A stretch of 64,000 nucleotides of DNA from Acidobacteriota bacterium (lineage in GTDB: Bacteria; Acidobacteriota; Blastocatellia; Pyrinomonadales; Pyrinomonadaceae), in NCBI GenBank assembly GCA_020199835.1, contig JAIVJV010000010.1:62001-126000 (forward strand), given 5' to 3'. The stretch's first letter is position 1, and each line of letters opens with the position of its first letter. Both the position numbers and the translations under genes were made by a program. The notes under the pieces are model-generated. The model saw only the letters and a program-made list of their open reading frames with translations, had not been told where the DNA came from and did no database searches. Below are positions 9,117-17,970 of the stretch, one piece after another.

Positions 9117-10342
9117 CAGGCTTTCGACGTATCAAAGACGACCTGATCGTACCACCAGAGTTTCTCGAAAAAGCTGCGTACTTTCCAATCTGCTTTTTCG
9201 TTGACCGCAGCAATCTCGGCAATGCTGCGGTGGCCGTCGATGGCGTCGAAAAACTGCCTCTCCTCTACATCGATCATCAAGTACAGATCGGGAAACAGGT
9301 GTGTCTGGTTCAACAACACGCCCGCCGCGCCCGGAGGCAGCCGTTCCTCGACGCAGATGGTCCAGGGCCGGCGAATCGGCACGTAACGTAAATGGCGTTC
9401 GTCGTCGAAGCGAACGCGCCCGTCGGCGTTACCATCATTCTGTTGGGCCACGAAATCGTGATTGGAAATCAACCCGCGTAACAGTTCCATCTCCGCGTAC
9501 TGCTCGCGTTCGGGAAGCGCCATCAATCGTTCGAAGTGTGGCGTCTCCGTGATCGAACCGCAGCTCGGCGAGTAAGGCGCCTGCCAGTACCAGCGTGTAA
9601 ACGACAAATCATTACGTTCGAGAAAATCGAAGAGCTCCGGTACTGAGTACGTGCGATCGCGCGGGTTCAGCAACGCGTCCACAAGCGCGTCGGCGTCAAG
9701 CGCTTCTCTCGCGCCGCGCAGCATCGACACGAGCGGGTGATGTTGCGGCAACACCTTCAACACCGCGCCGAGCTCGTTAATGTCCCGCTCAGAAGTACCG
9801 ATACCCAACCTGCGACAATAGTCCTGGAGCATGTAAACGCCCGCGCGGCCGTACGGCGCGTACAGCATCAGGTACATCGCGCCATCGGGCTTCAACACCG
9901 AGCGCAACGAACGCAAACCTTCATCAGGATCTTCGAGGTGATGCAACACGCCGGTTGAGACGATCAGATCGAACCGTTGGTCCAACTCGGCGACGTTCTC
10001 GATCGGCACTTGCCGCACTTCGAGATTTGTCAGGTCGTACTTCTGCTTCAGCGCCCCGGTGTGTTCGATACTGGTCGTGCTGATATCGATGGCCGACACA
10101 CGCGCATTCGGATGACACACGGCGAACTTTGCCGACTGCCACGTGCCGCAGCCGGCTACGAGCACCTCAAGGTCAGCACGGTATTCCTTGTGCGGCCAGA
10201 ACAGATGAAACTCCGCCCGATGGACCTGCTCGTCCTGCCACATGTCGCGCGCGCGATCCAGGTTGTCGATTGGCGGCGGGTAAGGGTGATTAGTATAGAA
10301 CTCGCCGACTGGATCGGCGCTTTTGACAGTTTTCGTCTTCAT
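9116..10342 (-). CDS. Class I SAM-dependent methyltransferase with a C-terminal extension
   Basis: A 408-residue protein. The N-terminal half is a Rossmann-type methyltransferase: motif I is VLVAGCGTWQSAKFA, motif II ends in the acidic SAIDISTTSIEH, and the post-I strand is FDLIVSTGVLHHLEDP, followed by LKPDGAMYLMLYAPYGRAGVY. The C-terminal half (about 230-408) is of a type found in some large Methyltransf_11/25 proteins and could bind the acceptor; near the end it has a winged-helix-like region (QFFDAIDGHRSIAEIAAV). The N-terminal YTNHPYPPPIDNL segment is characteristic of a subgroup of unassigned methyltransferases. The substrate is unknown. It is coupled (TGATG) to the DUF1697 gene and divergent from the molybdopterin oxidoreductase. 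Confidence 0.85.
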   Translation of the reverse strand: MKTKTVKSADPVGEFYTNHPYPPPIDNLDRARDMWQDEQVHRAEFHLFWPHKEYRADLEVLVAGCGTWQSAKFAVCHPNARVSAIDISTTSIEHTGALKQKYDLTNLEVRQVPIENVAELDQRFDLIVSTGVLHHLEDPDEGLRSLRSVLKPDGAMYLMLYAPYGRAGVYMLQDYCRRLGIGTSERDINELGAVLKVLPQHHPLVSMLRGAREALDADALVDALLNPRDRTYSVPELFDFLERNDLSFTRWYWQAPYSPSCGSITETPHFERLMALPEREQYAEMELLRGLISNHDFVAQQNDGNADGRVRFDDERHLRYVPIRRPWTICVEERLPPGAAGVLLNQTHLFPDLYLMIDVEERQFFDAIDGHRSIAEIAAVNEKADWKVRSFFEKLWWYDQVVFDTSKA

Positions 10343-10467
10343 GATCTTTTCTAAGAGTGTGGAATTTTACCTCTGAGTTTTCAGGATTCTACCCTCAGGC
10401 GCATCCGGCAGACAACTTAACTCCGCCCAGACACAGAGTTGGTCGTGGTTCACTGACGCGCGATGGT

Positions 10468-10512
10468 CTTCGGTCCTGGCCGCAAGGCTGTTAAGATTCC
10501 GCAGGACCGAAG
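10468..10512. repeat. 11-bp perfect inverted repeat upstream of the molybdopterin oxidoreductase
   Basis: CTTCGGTCCTG at 10468-10478 is repeated as its reverse complement at 10502-10512, with a 23-base spacer. It ends 17 bases before the ATG of the oxidoreductase, so it could be an operator or a 5'-UTR hairpin. No T-run follows, which argues against a terminator. Confidence 0.5.
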
Positions 10513-10529
10513 CCATTCCTGCGCGCGTT

Positions 10530-12728
10530 ATGGGACCTGAGCATTACAACCCGCCACCGCACTACCGCAGTTGCAACCTCTGCGAAGCAATCTGCGGCAT
10601 CGAGATCTCTGGCCGCAATGACGGAAAGCTGGACATCCGCGGCGACAAAGACGATCCGTTTAGCCGTGGTTACATCTGTCCCAAGGCGGTCGCGCTGCAA
10701 GACATTCACTCCGATCCGGACCGGTTGAAGTATCCGGTGCGCCGCACCGCAAAAGGGTGGCAGCGTCTCAGTTGGGACGAGGCGTTCGGCGAGGTCGCGA
10801 AAAACTTGAAGCGGATCAAGACGCAGTACGGTAAAAACTCAGTCGCCACTTATCTCGGTAATCCTACCGTGCACAACTACGGCGCACTGTTGTTCCTGCC
10901 GCCATTCATTCGCAGCCTGCGTACGCGCAATCGTTACTCGGCAACGTCGGTGGACCAGCTCGCGCATCACTTCGCCGGTTACTTGATGTTCGGTCACCAA
11001 CTGCTGATACCTGTTCCGGACATCGACCGCACGCAGTACTTTCTTGCTCTCGGCGCGAATCCGATTGTTTCAAATGGCAGTCTCATGACTGCTCCGGGCA
11101 TGGGCCGCAGGTTAGAAGCGGTGCGCCGGCGTGGCGGCAGAGTGATACTCATCGATCCACGCTACAACGAAACAGCGCGCGTCGCCGATCGCCATCTGTT
11201 CATTCGACCGGGAACCGATGTGCTGTTGCTGCTTGCGTTGTTGCACGTCGTGTTTGCTGAAGGGCTGACGCGTGTGGCCGACTTGGCTTCGTTGACCTCG
11301 GGTGTGGAAACGATCGAGGGCATTGCCGCTCAATTCACGCCGGAGAGCGTGGCGCCGATCACGGGAATCGACGCAATCGAGATACGGCGGTTGGCGCAAG
11401 AGTTTGCGGCGGCTGAATCGGCCGTTTGCTACGGACGTATCGGAGTCAGCACGCAGGAGTTCGGCGGGCTGTGCCAATGGTTGATCAACGTGCTGAATAT
11501 CGTCACCGGTAATTTCGATCGGCCGGGCGGCGCGATGTTCACGTTACCCGCGTTTGATCCGCTCGCGCTGCCGCAATCGATAGCGCCACACGGAAGCTTT
11601 GCGCGTTGGCACAGCCGCGTAAGGAAATTGCCTGAGTTTTCGGGTGAATTGCCGGTCGCGGCGCTCGCCGAAGAAATCTTGACCGAAGGACCGGGGCAGA
11701 TCAAAGCGCTCGTGACGTGCGCGGGCAATCCCGTGCTATCGACGCCGAACGGTCGCGAGTTGGACCAGGCGCTTGCGAGTCTCGAGTTCATGGTTTCGCT
11801 CGATTTCTACGTGAACGAAACGACCCGTCACGCGCACATCATCCTGCCGCCGACTTCGCCGCTCGAACGTAACCACTACGATATCGCCTTCAACATCCTC
11901 GCCGTTCGCAACACGGCGAAGTTTTCACCCGCGTTGTTTCAACCGCAAGGCGAGACGAAGGACGACTGGGAGATCCTGCTGGAGTTGCAAACGCGCATCG
12001 AAAACGACGGTTTGCGCGGATCGCTGAAGCGACAGTTCATGAAGCGACTTTTGCCGCCCGAGAGAATACTCGATCTCGGTTTGCGTCTTGGACCACATAA
12101 ACTCTCGTTGCGAAAGGTTCGCGAGGCGGTGCATGGAATCGATCTTGGTCCATTACAACCGTGCCTGCCCGGCCGGCTGCGCACTGCCGACAAACGTATC
12201 GCGCTAGCGCCCGAACCGATGGTGAAAGACATCAAGCGCGTGAAAGACAGACTGCTCAACGTGGATGCGCATCTGAATGGTCACTTGAGTTTGATTGGGC
12301 GCCGGCAGTTGCGCAGTAACAATTCTTGGATGCACAACACCGAGAGATTGGTTAAAGGCAATCCCGCGAAGCCTCCATGCACGATCCTCATGCATCCGGC
12401 TGACGCCGCGCAGCGCGATCTGACGGCGGGTGAAAACGTGCTCGTGCGATCCAAAATCGGAGAGATCGTGGTTCCGGTGCAAATCAGTAACGAGATGATG
12501 CCCGGCGTGGTGAGCATCCCGCACGGTTGGGGCCACGATCGCGAAGGCAATCAGCTCTCAGTGGCCGAACAACACGCCGGCGCAAGCATCAACGATCTCA
12601 CCGACAATCAAGCCATCGACGCGCTGTGCGGCACCGCCGCATTCAACGGCACTCCCGTCACGGTTGAGCGTTACGACGCCCGGCAAGGCACAGCCTCGCC
12701 GCACATCCGGCGGCAAAGCCGACTCTAG
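10530..12728 (+). CDS. Molybdopterin-dependent oxidoreductase (bis-MGD family)
   Basis: A 732-residue protein of the DMSO-reductase/formate-dehydrogenase superfamily. An N-terminal 4Fe-4S site is formed by Cys15, Cys18, Cys22 and Cys50 (CNLCEAIC, then GYICPKA). Domain III with FLALGANPIVSNGSL and RGGRVILIDPRYNETARVAD binds the pterin nucleotide; the C-terminal molydop-binding domain (about 590-710) includes MHPADAAQRDLTAGENVLV and GVVSIPHGWGHDREG. There is no Tat or Sec signal, so it is probably cytoplasmic. In the region where formate and nitrate enzymes carry a Cys or Sec ligand the sequence reads SVDQLAHHF, so the metal ligand is unclear. No partner subunits are adjacent. The last dozen residues are encoded by a dispersed repeat. 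Confidence 0.88.
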   Translation: MGPEHYNPPPHYRSCNLCEAICGIEISGRNDGKLDIRGDKDDPFSRGYICPKAVALQDIHSDPDRLKYPVRRTAKGWQRLSWDEAFGEVAKNLKRIKTQYGKNSVATYLGNPTVHNYGALLFLPPFIRSLRTRNRYSATSVDQLAHHFAGYLMFGHQLLIPVPDIDRTQYFLALGANPIVSNGSLMTAPGMGRRLEAVRRRGGRVILIDPRYNETARVADRHLFIRPGTDVLLLLALLHVVFAEGLTRVADLASLTSGVETIEGIAAQFTPESVAPITGIDAIEIRRLAQEFAAAESAVCYGRIGVSTQEFGGLCQWLINVLNIVTGNFDRPGGAMFTLPAFDPLALPQSIAPHGSFARWHSRVRKLPEFSGELPVAALAEEILTEGPGQIKALVTCAGNPVLSTPNGRELDQALASLEFMVSLDFYVNETTRHAHIILPPTSPLERNHYDIAFNILAVRNTAKFSPALFQPQGETKDDWEILLELQTRIENDGLRGSLKRQFMKRLLPPERILDLGLRLGPHKLSLRKVREAVHGIDLGPLQPCLPGRLRTADKRIALAPEPMVKDIKRVKDRLLNVDAHLNGHLSLIGRRQLRSNNSWMHNTERLVKGNPAKPPCTILMHPADAAQRDLTAGENVLVRSKIGEIVVPVQISNEMMPGVVSIPHGWGHDREGNQLSVAEQHAGASINDLTDNQAIDALCGTAAFNGTPVTVERYDARQGTASPHIRRQSRL
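12681..12722 (+). repeat. Dispersed repeat copy forming the 3' end of the oxidoreductase gene
   Basis: CGGCAAGGCACAGCCTCGCC followed by GCACATCCGGCGGCAAAGCC closely matches the right arm of the 5330-5509 element. The copy is read in frame as the last residues of the molybdopterin oxidoreductase, so the repeat probably landed at, and extended or replaced, the original stop. Confidence 0.7.
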
Positions 12729-12739
12729 GGCAAAGCCTA

Positions 12740-13912
12740 TTAGCGCGACTCTTCGGGTTGCGGCGTAAACTCTCCTAATCTGGCGCGCACTTGCTGCTCT
12801 TGTCCGTTGCGCTTGATCGTGAGCGTCACCTCGCTTCCCGGCGGCGTCCTGGCGATCTGATTCCGAAACGTGTTCGGCTCGCTGATCGCCGTGCCGTTCA
12901 GCGCGGTGATGACGTCGCCCCTTTTGAGACCCGCACGATCCGCGCCACTTCCCTCTTGCACTTGAAACACGACCACACCTGGTCCCTGCGTGACACCCAA
13001 CCTCGTCGCTTCCTCCGATGGAATCCTGAGCACTGTGACTCCGAGTTGACCGCGACGCACGCGGCCGTTATTGATCAACTGCTCCACCACCGTGCGCGCC
13101 ATGTTCGACGGCACCGCGAAACCCAACCCGATGCTGCCGCCGGACGGTGAAAGAATCTGTGAATTGATACCGATCAGTTCGCTGTTAGTGCTGACCAAAG
13201 CACCGCCGGAGTTACCGCGATTGATCGGCGCGTCTGTCTGCAAAAAATCTTCGAAGCTGCCGTTACTCAAACCGGTCTGCCGCCCCTTGGCGCTGATGAT
13301 TCCCATCGTAACGGTTTGACCAACGCCAAGCGGATTGCCGATCGCCAACACCACGTCGCCGACGCGCATTCTGTCTGAGTCGCCCAAAGTCAGCATCGGT
13401 AAATTGCTGGCGTCGACTTTCAGCACCGCGAGATCGCTTGGTGGATCCGCGCCCACGAGTTTCGCGTCAAGCGAGCGATTATCGTAAAGGTCTACTTTGA
13501 TCTGTTCGGCGCCGTCGATCACGTGATGGTTTGTGATGATGTAACCATTCGTATCGATGATCACGCCCGAACCGAGTCCCTGGCGTTGTTGCTCGGGCGG
13601 CGGCTGCGTTTGCCGATCGCCGAAGAACTGGCGAAAGAAGGGGTCGTTCATGAACGGAAACTGCTGCGGCTGGCGCACGCGCCGTTGGGAATGAATCGTC
13701 ACGACTGCCGGCGCCGCTTTGCTTACCACGTCAGCGTAGGAAATTGTTCCCATCGTGGTGCCGCCGCTCGGAGCACCCGTCGAAGCTGAGTTGGCGCCGC
13801 TGGCCGGCTGAGAACCGGGCGTCAGTTGAAAGCTTTCGTTACTTCCGCGTCTGCAACCCACTACAAACACCGCCAGCAAGACGGCCGTCGCGATCAATCT
13901 TGTCCTCGTCAT
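12740..13912 (-). CDS. HtrA/DegP-type serine protease with one PDZ domain, predicted lipoprotein
   Basis: A 390-residue envelope protease. ATG 13912 is used because GGGAG stands just upstream and the product then begins with a clean lipoprotein signal whose lipobox ends at Cys20 (VFVVGC). A Ser/Gly/Thr-rich linker precedes the trypsin-like domain, which has the full triad: His130 (TNHHVIDG), Asp160 (PPSDLAVLKV) and Ser235 (RGNSGGALVS). A single PDZ domain (about 285-375, GPGVVFQVQEGSGADRAGLKRGDVITALNG) follows. Such proteins degrade or refold damaged envelope proteins; anchoring of an HtrA by lipid is less common than a membrane helix. The remnant of a J-domain gene lies directly upstream on the same strand. 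Confidence 0.92.
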   Translation of the reverse strand: MTRTRLIATAVLLAVFVVGCRRGSNESFQLTPGSQPASGANSASTGAPSGGTTMGTISYADVVSKAAPAVVTIHSQRRVRQPQQFPFMNDPFFRQFFGDRQTQPPPEQQRQGLGSGVIIDTNGYIITNHHVIDGAEQIKVDLYDNRSLDAKLVGADPPSDLAVLKVDASNLPMLTLGDSDRMRVGDVVLAIGNPLGVGQTVTMGIISAKGRQTGLSNGSFEDFLQTDAPINRGNSGGALVSTNSELIGINSQILSPSGGSIGLGFAVPSNMARTVVEQLINNGRVRRGQLGVTVLRIPSEEATRLGVTQGPGVVVFQVQEGSGADRAGLKRGDVITALNGTAISEPNTFRNQIARTPPGSEVTLTIKRNGQEQQVRARLGEFTPQPEESR

Positions 13913-13922
13913 TGTTCTCCCT

Positions 13923-14114
13923 TTACTTCTCAATCACGCGTATTTCCGCTAGTTCGCCATTCAGTTGTTCGATTCGCTGGACCGCTTTGTCCGGGATTCA
14001 AATCGGGGTGAAACTTGCGCGCGAGTTTGCGCGGTAAGCCTTCTTGATTTCCTCGTCCGGCGCGTCCCGTTTAACGCTCAGCACATCGTAGTAGTCTTTA
14101 AGCGTAGCGGCCAT
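13923..14114 (-). pseudogene. Broken J-domain (DnaJ-like) gene
   Basis: Reading the minus strand from ATG 14114 gives a J-domain start (LKDYYDVLSVKRDAPDEEI and KKAYR), then the frame breaks near 14030. Two bases later in another frame the canonical KLARKFHPDLNPG with its HPD motif resumes. A second shift near 13990 returns to a frame reading KAVQRIEQLNGELAEIRVIEK and a TAA ten bases before the HtrA start. Helices III and IV of a normal J-domain are missing. So this is a decayed or mis-sequenced co-chaperone gene, formerly the first gene of an operon with the protease. The rest of 13934-14284 holds no other gene; it must contain the promoter of the divergent DUF1800 gene. Confidence 0.65.
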
Positions 14115-14284
14115 TACTCCAATGTGTAGATGTAGCGTGAATCCGTTCTGTGTCTGTGAAAAAGTTCTCCGTTTTTCGTGTTGAAATCCGTGGTATATTG
14201 ACTCGACCTTGTACTAACCAAGGCTGCCCCACTCGACGTACACGACCTCACCTGATTTCGGAATTCGCGACGGAGCCCATCTGC

Positions 14285-16537
14285 ATGAAAACCAGCTTCC
14301 CCCGCTGCGCAGTCATCGGCATTGCTCTACTACTTTGCGTTCTCAGCGGCAGCAGCTTGGCCACCGCGGACGCAGCGACCAACAAAAAACCTGTCCTGAT
14401 CAGCCAGACAACAAACACGCGCGCCGTCGCCTTTGAATCGGTGACGATGAAAGCTGAACCGTTCGCGTTAACGGCCACTGTTCCTGCGTTTGGCGCCGAC
14501 CCGCGCACACGCATCTGCATCTTTGCGACGGATCTCGAGCTTCTGCCCGGTGAAGGCGCAAACGCTTTCACCTCTGACGTGCAGGACGGCACCGGAAAAA
14601 TCTATCCACTGCGGGTTGAATACGTGGGCCGTGTGCCAAACTTTCCCGGTATCACGATGATCATCGTCAGACTTTCCGACGACCTCACTGCCGTCGGCGA
14701 TGTTTTGTTGCGACTAAATTTGCACGGCATGTCGAGCAATCGTGTGCGCGTCGCGATCGGTCACACGGGCGGTGGACCAGCAGACGATCCCGGCGCAGTC
14801 GCGACACCGGCTCCCGTCACGCCACCCGCCGCGGATCTGCCACTCGTTCCCGATCCTTTCACTGGTCCAGCGACCGAAGCCGATACAGTGCGTTTTCTCG
14901 AACAGGCGAGTTGGGGACCAACACCCGCGGAAATCGCACGCGTGAAAGCGATGGGCTTTATGGCCTACCTCAACGAGCAGTTCAATCTCCCCACAACCAA
15001 TCCGGCCAAAGGCTCAAACTATCCCGATCTGGCGTTTCCCCTCGACGATTCGTCGCAGCAATGTCCGGTGAGTAATCCGGCAGATCCCAACTACAACCAG
15101 GCCGTTTGCGTTCGCGATAACTATTCGATGTATCCGATACATCGCACTTTCTTTACGAATGCACTTTACGGCAACGATCAGTTACGCCAGCGCGTCGCGT
15201 TTGCGCTGCACCAGATCCTGGTCGTCTCGGCGAACAGCGAAGTCAGCCGGCCGAGCTGGATGACTCCATATCTCCAGGCGCTCGATCGAAATGCGCTCGG
15301 TAACTACCGGACGCTGCTAAACGAGATCACGCTGACATCGGCGATGGGCGAGTATCTCGACATGCGTCTCAGCACGAGAACCAACCCGAACGAAAACTTC
15401 GCGCGTGAAATCCTGCAACTCTTCTCGATCGGAACGGACGTGCTCAACCTCGACGGCACGCCACAGCACGACTCACAAGGCAACACCATCCCAACCTACT
15501 CGCAAAACGACGTGAACGAGTTTACGCGCGTGTTTACGGGTTGGAACTTTGCGACGGCCATCGGCGCGGGTATCACAAACTTCCGGGATCCGATGGTCCC
15601 TCGCGGTGGTCAGAATCACGACGCCGGCTCCAAGACACTCCTGAACGGCTTCAGCATTCCGGCATGTTCGAGTCCCAACGGTACCGCAAACATCGTGTGC
15701 GCCCAGTCAGACATGAACGCCGTGATGACGCATCTGGCGAATCATCCGAACGTTGGACCATTCATCAGCAAGCAACTGATTCAGCACTTGGTGACGAGTA
15801 ATCCGAGTCCTGCTTACGTCGAGCGTGTAGCGAGAGTCTTCAACAATGATTGCAGCGGGCTGTATCCGCAGGGATGCACGAACGTTCGCGGCAATCTCAG
15901 GCTCGTGGTGCAGGCCATCCTGCTCGATCCGGAAGCACGCGGCGACGTGAAGACCGACCCAAACTACGGCAAGCTGCGTGAGCCCGCGCAGTACATCACC
16001 GGCTTTTTGCGCGCGTTTAATCCGAAGTCGTTCGACAAAACGACGACGAGCGACGGCACTCTTGGTAACCGATCGAGCACGGACTTTACCGGCAGCCTGG
16101 ACCAACCGATATACCAGCCGACGACGGTGTTTAGTTACTACCAGCCGAGTTACGAAGTGCCCGGCACGAAAATACTTGGACCGGCCTTCGGCATTCTTTC
16201 GACTACGACCACGCTGCGCCGCGCCAACAACATCAACACGCTGGTCTTCAACGGCGTCAGCGCCAACGCTTCGCCCACGCCCGCGAATCCCGATCGACCA
16301 CGCGGCACTTCGATCGATTTCGCGAATCTCGAAGCGCTCGCCGGAAACCCGGTGGACGTCGTCAACGCGCTCGATGCATTGCTGCTGCACGGCACGATGA
16401 ATCCACAAATGCGCACGTCGATCATTAACACCCTAAACACGATTAACGACGCGACCATCACGACGCGCAACCAGAAACGCGCGCGCACCGCTGTGTATCT
16501 CGTAGCAACTTCTTCCCAGTACGACATTCAGAGATAA
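14285..16537 (+). CDS. DUF1800 family secreted protein
   Basis: A 750-residue exported protein. ATG 14285 gives a good signal peptide (IGIALLLCVLSGSSLATADA); the upstream in-frame extension is not hydrophobic and is rejected. Residues about 30-150 form an unnamed domain (TRICIFATDLELLPGE, IYPLRVEYVGRVPNFPG) that recurs at the C-terminus of the protein encoded at 17971. After a Pro-rich linker the DUF1800 domain begins (RFLEQASWGPTPAEIARV) and contains the family signature NENFAREILQLFSIG. DUF1800 proteins are widespread in Planctomycetes and Acidobacteria and nearly always sit beside a DUF1501 gene, as here. Their function is not established. Confidence 0.9.
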   Translation: MKTSFPRCAVIGIALLLCVLSGSSLATADAATNKKPVLISQTTNTRAVAFESVTMKAEPFALTATVPAFGADPRTRICIFATDLELLPGEGANAFTSDVQDGTGKIYPLRVEYVGRVPNFPGITMIIVRLSDDLTAVGDVLLRLNLHGMSSNRVRVAIGHTGGGPADDPGAVATPAPVTPPAADLPLVPDPFTGPATEADTVRFLEQASWGPTPAEIARVKAMGFMAYLNEQFNLPTTNPAKGSNYPDLAFPLDDSSQQCPVSNPADPNYNQAVCVRDNYSMYPIHRTFFTNALYGNDQLRQRVAFALHQILVVSANSEVSRPSWMTPYLQALDRNALGNYRTLLNEITLTSAMGEYLDMRLSTRTNPNENFAREILQLFSIGTDVLNLDGTPQHDSQGNTIPTYSQNDVNEFTRVFTGWNFATAIGAGITNFRDPMVPRGGQNHDAGSKTLLNGFSIPACSSPNGTANIVCAQSDMNAVMTHLANHPNVGPFISKQLIQHLVTSNPSPAYVERVARVFNNDCSGLYPQGCTNVRGNLRLVVQAILLDPEARGDVKTDPNYGKLREPAQYITGFLRAFNPKSFDKTTTSDGTLGNRSSTDFTGSLDQPIYQPTTVFSYYQPSYEVPGTKILGPAFGILSTTTTLRRANNINTLVFNGVSANASPTPANPDRPRGTSIDFANLEALAGNPVDVVNALDALLLHGTMNPQMRTSIINTLNTINDATITTRNQKRARTAVYLVATSSQYDIQR

Positions 16538-16542
16538 CGATC

Positions 16543-17964
16543 ATGGCTATCAACCGCAGAGACTTCCTACGTTCCAGCGCCTGCGCCCTCGGCAGCATGG
16601 CGCTGGCTTCCAGTATCGATACCTTCGGCGTGGTCCACGCGCTCACGCCGCAGGGCGCGACCGATTACAAAGCGCTCGTTTGCATTTTCCTGAACGGCGG
16701 CAACGACGGGAACAACATGTTCGTTTCGCTGGACCAATACAATGGACCAGCCGGCAGTCCCGTTGAAGGCTATTCGAACGTGCGCGCCGCTTCAGGTCTC
16801 GCGATCGCGCAAGCGAGCTTGTTGCCGGTATCGCCGGCAAGCGGTGGGTCTTACGGTTTTCACCCGAACATGCCCGAGATGCAGAACCTCTTCAACCAGG
16901 GGAAACTCGCGGTGCTCTGCAACAATGGTCCACTCGTCGAACCGCTCACGAGAACCACCTATCAAAACGGCACGGGTAAGAAGCCGCTCCAACTCTTCTC
17001 GCATTCAGATCAGGTTGGATTGTTTCAAACCGCGGTCGCGAACACGGTGAGTCAAACAGGTTGGGGCGGCCGCGTCGCAGACAGAACGCAATCGCTGAAC
17101 GGCTCAGCAACGTTTCCAAGCAACATCTCGATCGCCGGCATCAATCTGTTTCTCAGCGGTGTTGACACACGCCAACTCGCCGTCGCCGATTCGAACACGA
17201 CGCTCGCGAACGTGCTCCAACTGAACATGTCCGGCACGTCGAGCGAACAGGCGTCGCGTCTCGCGTCTTTCAACGCGCTGCGCACGCTCGATAACGATTT
17301 CAAACTCGTCAAAGCCGCGAGCGACACGCGCTCGAGCTCGATTCAAACCGATATCGCGTTGAGCAGCGTGAATCCGACGCTTGCGACCGTATTTCCGAAT
17401 ACGTCGCTCGGCCGGCAACTGAAACAAGTGGCATTGCTGATCAAAGCGTCCACCGATCCAACTGCCGGCATAAACATGAAGCGCCAGATCTTCTTCACGC
17501 AGATCGGGGGCTTCGACACGCATTCGGCGGAGGTCAATGGACAGGGAAATCTGCTCACGCAGGTCAGCCAGGCGATCAGTGCTTTTTACGCGGCGACCGT
17601 TGAGCTCGGTATGCAGGATAAAGTCACGGCCTTTACGATGTCTGACTTCGGGCGAACCTTCCAACCGGCGGGCAGCGGTCTCACCACCGTTGGCACGGAT
17701 CACGCGTGGGGTAATCACCAGTTGATCGTTGGCGGTTCAGTGTTGGGCCGCACGCTTTACGGAGCGTATCCGGTTTTGCGACTCGGTGGACCGGACGACA
17801 CTGACGGCGGCTCGAACCCTCGCGGCCGTTGGATTCCGACTTCGTCAGTCGAACAGTATGCGGGCACGCTCGCAACGTGGTACGGCTTGTCAACGGCAGA
17901 CTTAACGGCGGTGTTTCCGTTAATCGGCCGTTTCCCTTCTGCGAACCTGGGATTCCTTGCGTAA
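16543..17964 (+). CDS. DUF1501 family protein, Tat-exported
   Basis: A 473-residue protein starting five bases after the DUF1800 stop. The N-terminus carries a twin-arginine motif (INRRDFLRSSAC) followed by a short hydrophobic stretch. The core has DUF1501 hallmarks: ALVCIFLNGGNDGNNMFV at the start, FFTQIGGFDTHSA in the middle and FTMSDFGRTFQPAGSG with DHAWGNHQLIVGG near the end, a fold related to sulfatases and alkaline phosphatases. The Tat signal implies export after folding, perhaps with a metal. Its partner role with DUF1800 proteins is inferred from conserved neighbourhood only. Confidence 0.9.
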   Translation: MAINRRDFLRSSACALGSMALASSIDTFGVVHALTPQGATDYKALVCIFLNGGNDGNNMFVSLDQYNGPAGSPVEGYSNVRAASGLAIAQASLLPVSPASGGSYGFHPNMPEMQNLFNQGKLAVLCNNGPLVEPLTRTTYQNGTGKKPLQLFSHSDQVGLFQTAVANTVSQTGWGGRVADRTQSLNGSATFPSNISIAGINLFLSGVDTRQLAVADSNTTLANVLQLNMSGTSSEQASRLASFNALRTLDNDFKLVKAASDTRSSSIQTDIALSSVNPTLATVFPNTSLGRQLKQVALLIKASTDPTAGINMKRQIFFTQIGGFDTHSAEVNGQGNLLTQVSQAISAFYAATVELGMQDKVTAFTMSDFGRTFQPAGSGLTTVGTDHAWGNHQLIVGGSVLGRTLYGAYPVLRLGGPDDTDGGSNPRGRWIPTSSVEQYAGTLATWYGLSTADLTAVFPLIGRFPSANLGFLA

Positions 17965-17970
17965 GTAAAA

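Noticed and set aside
14150..14284. N-terminal extension of the DUF1800 frame
   Set aside because: The extra 45 residues are not hydrophobic and place the signal peptide internally; ATG 14285 starts it cleanly.
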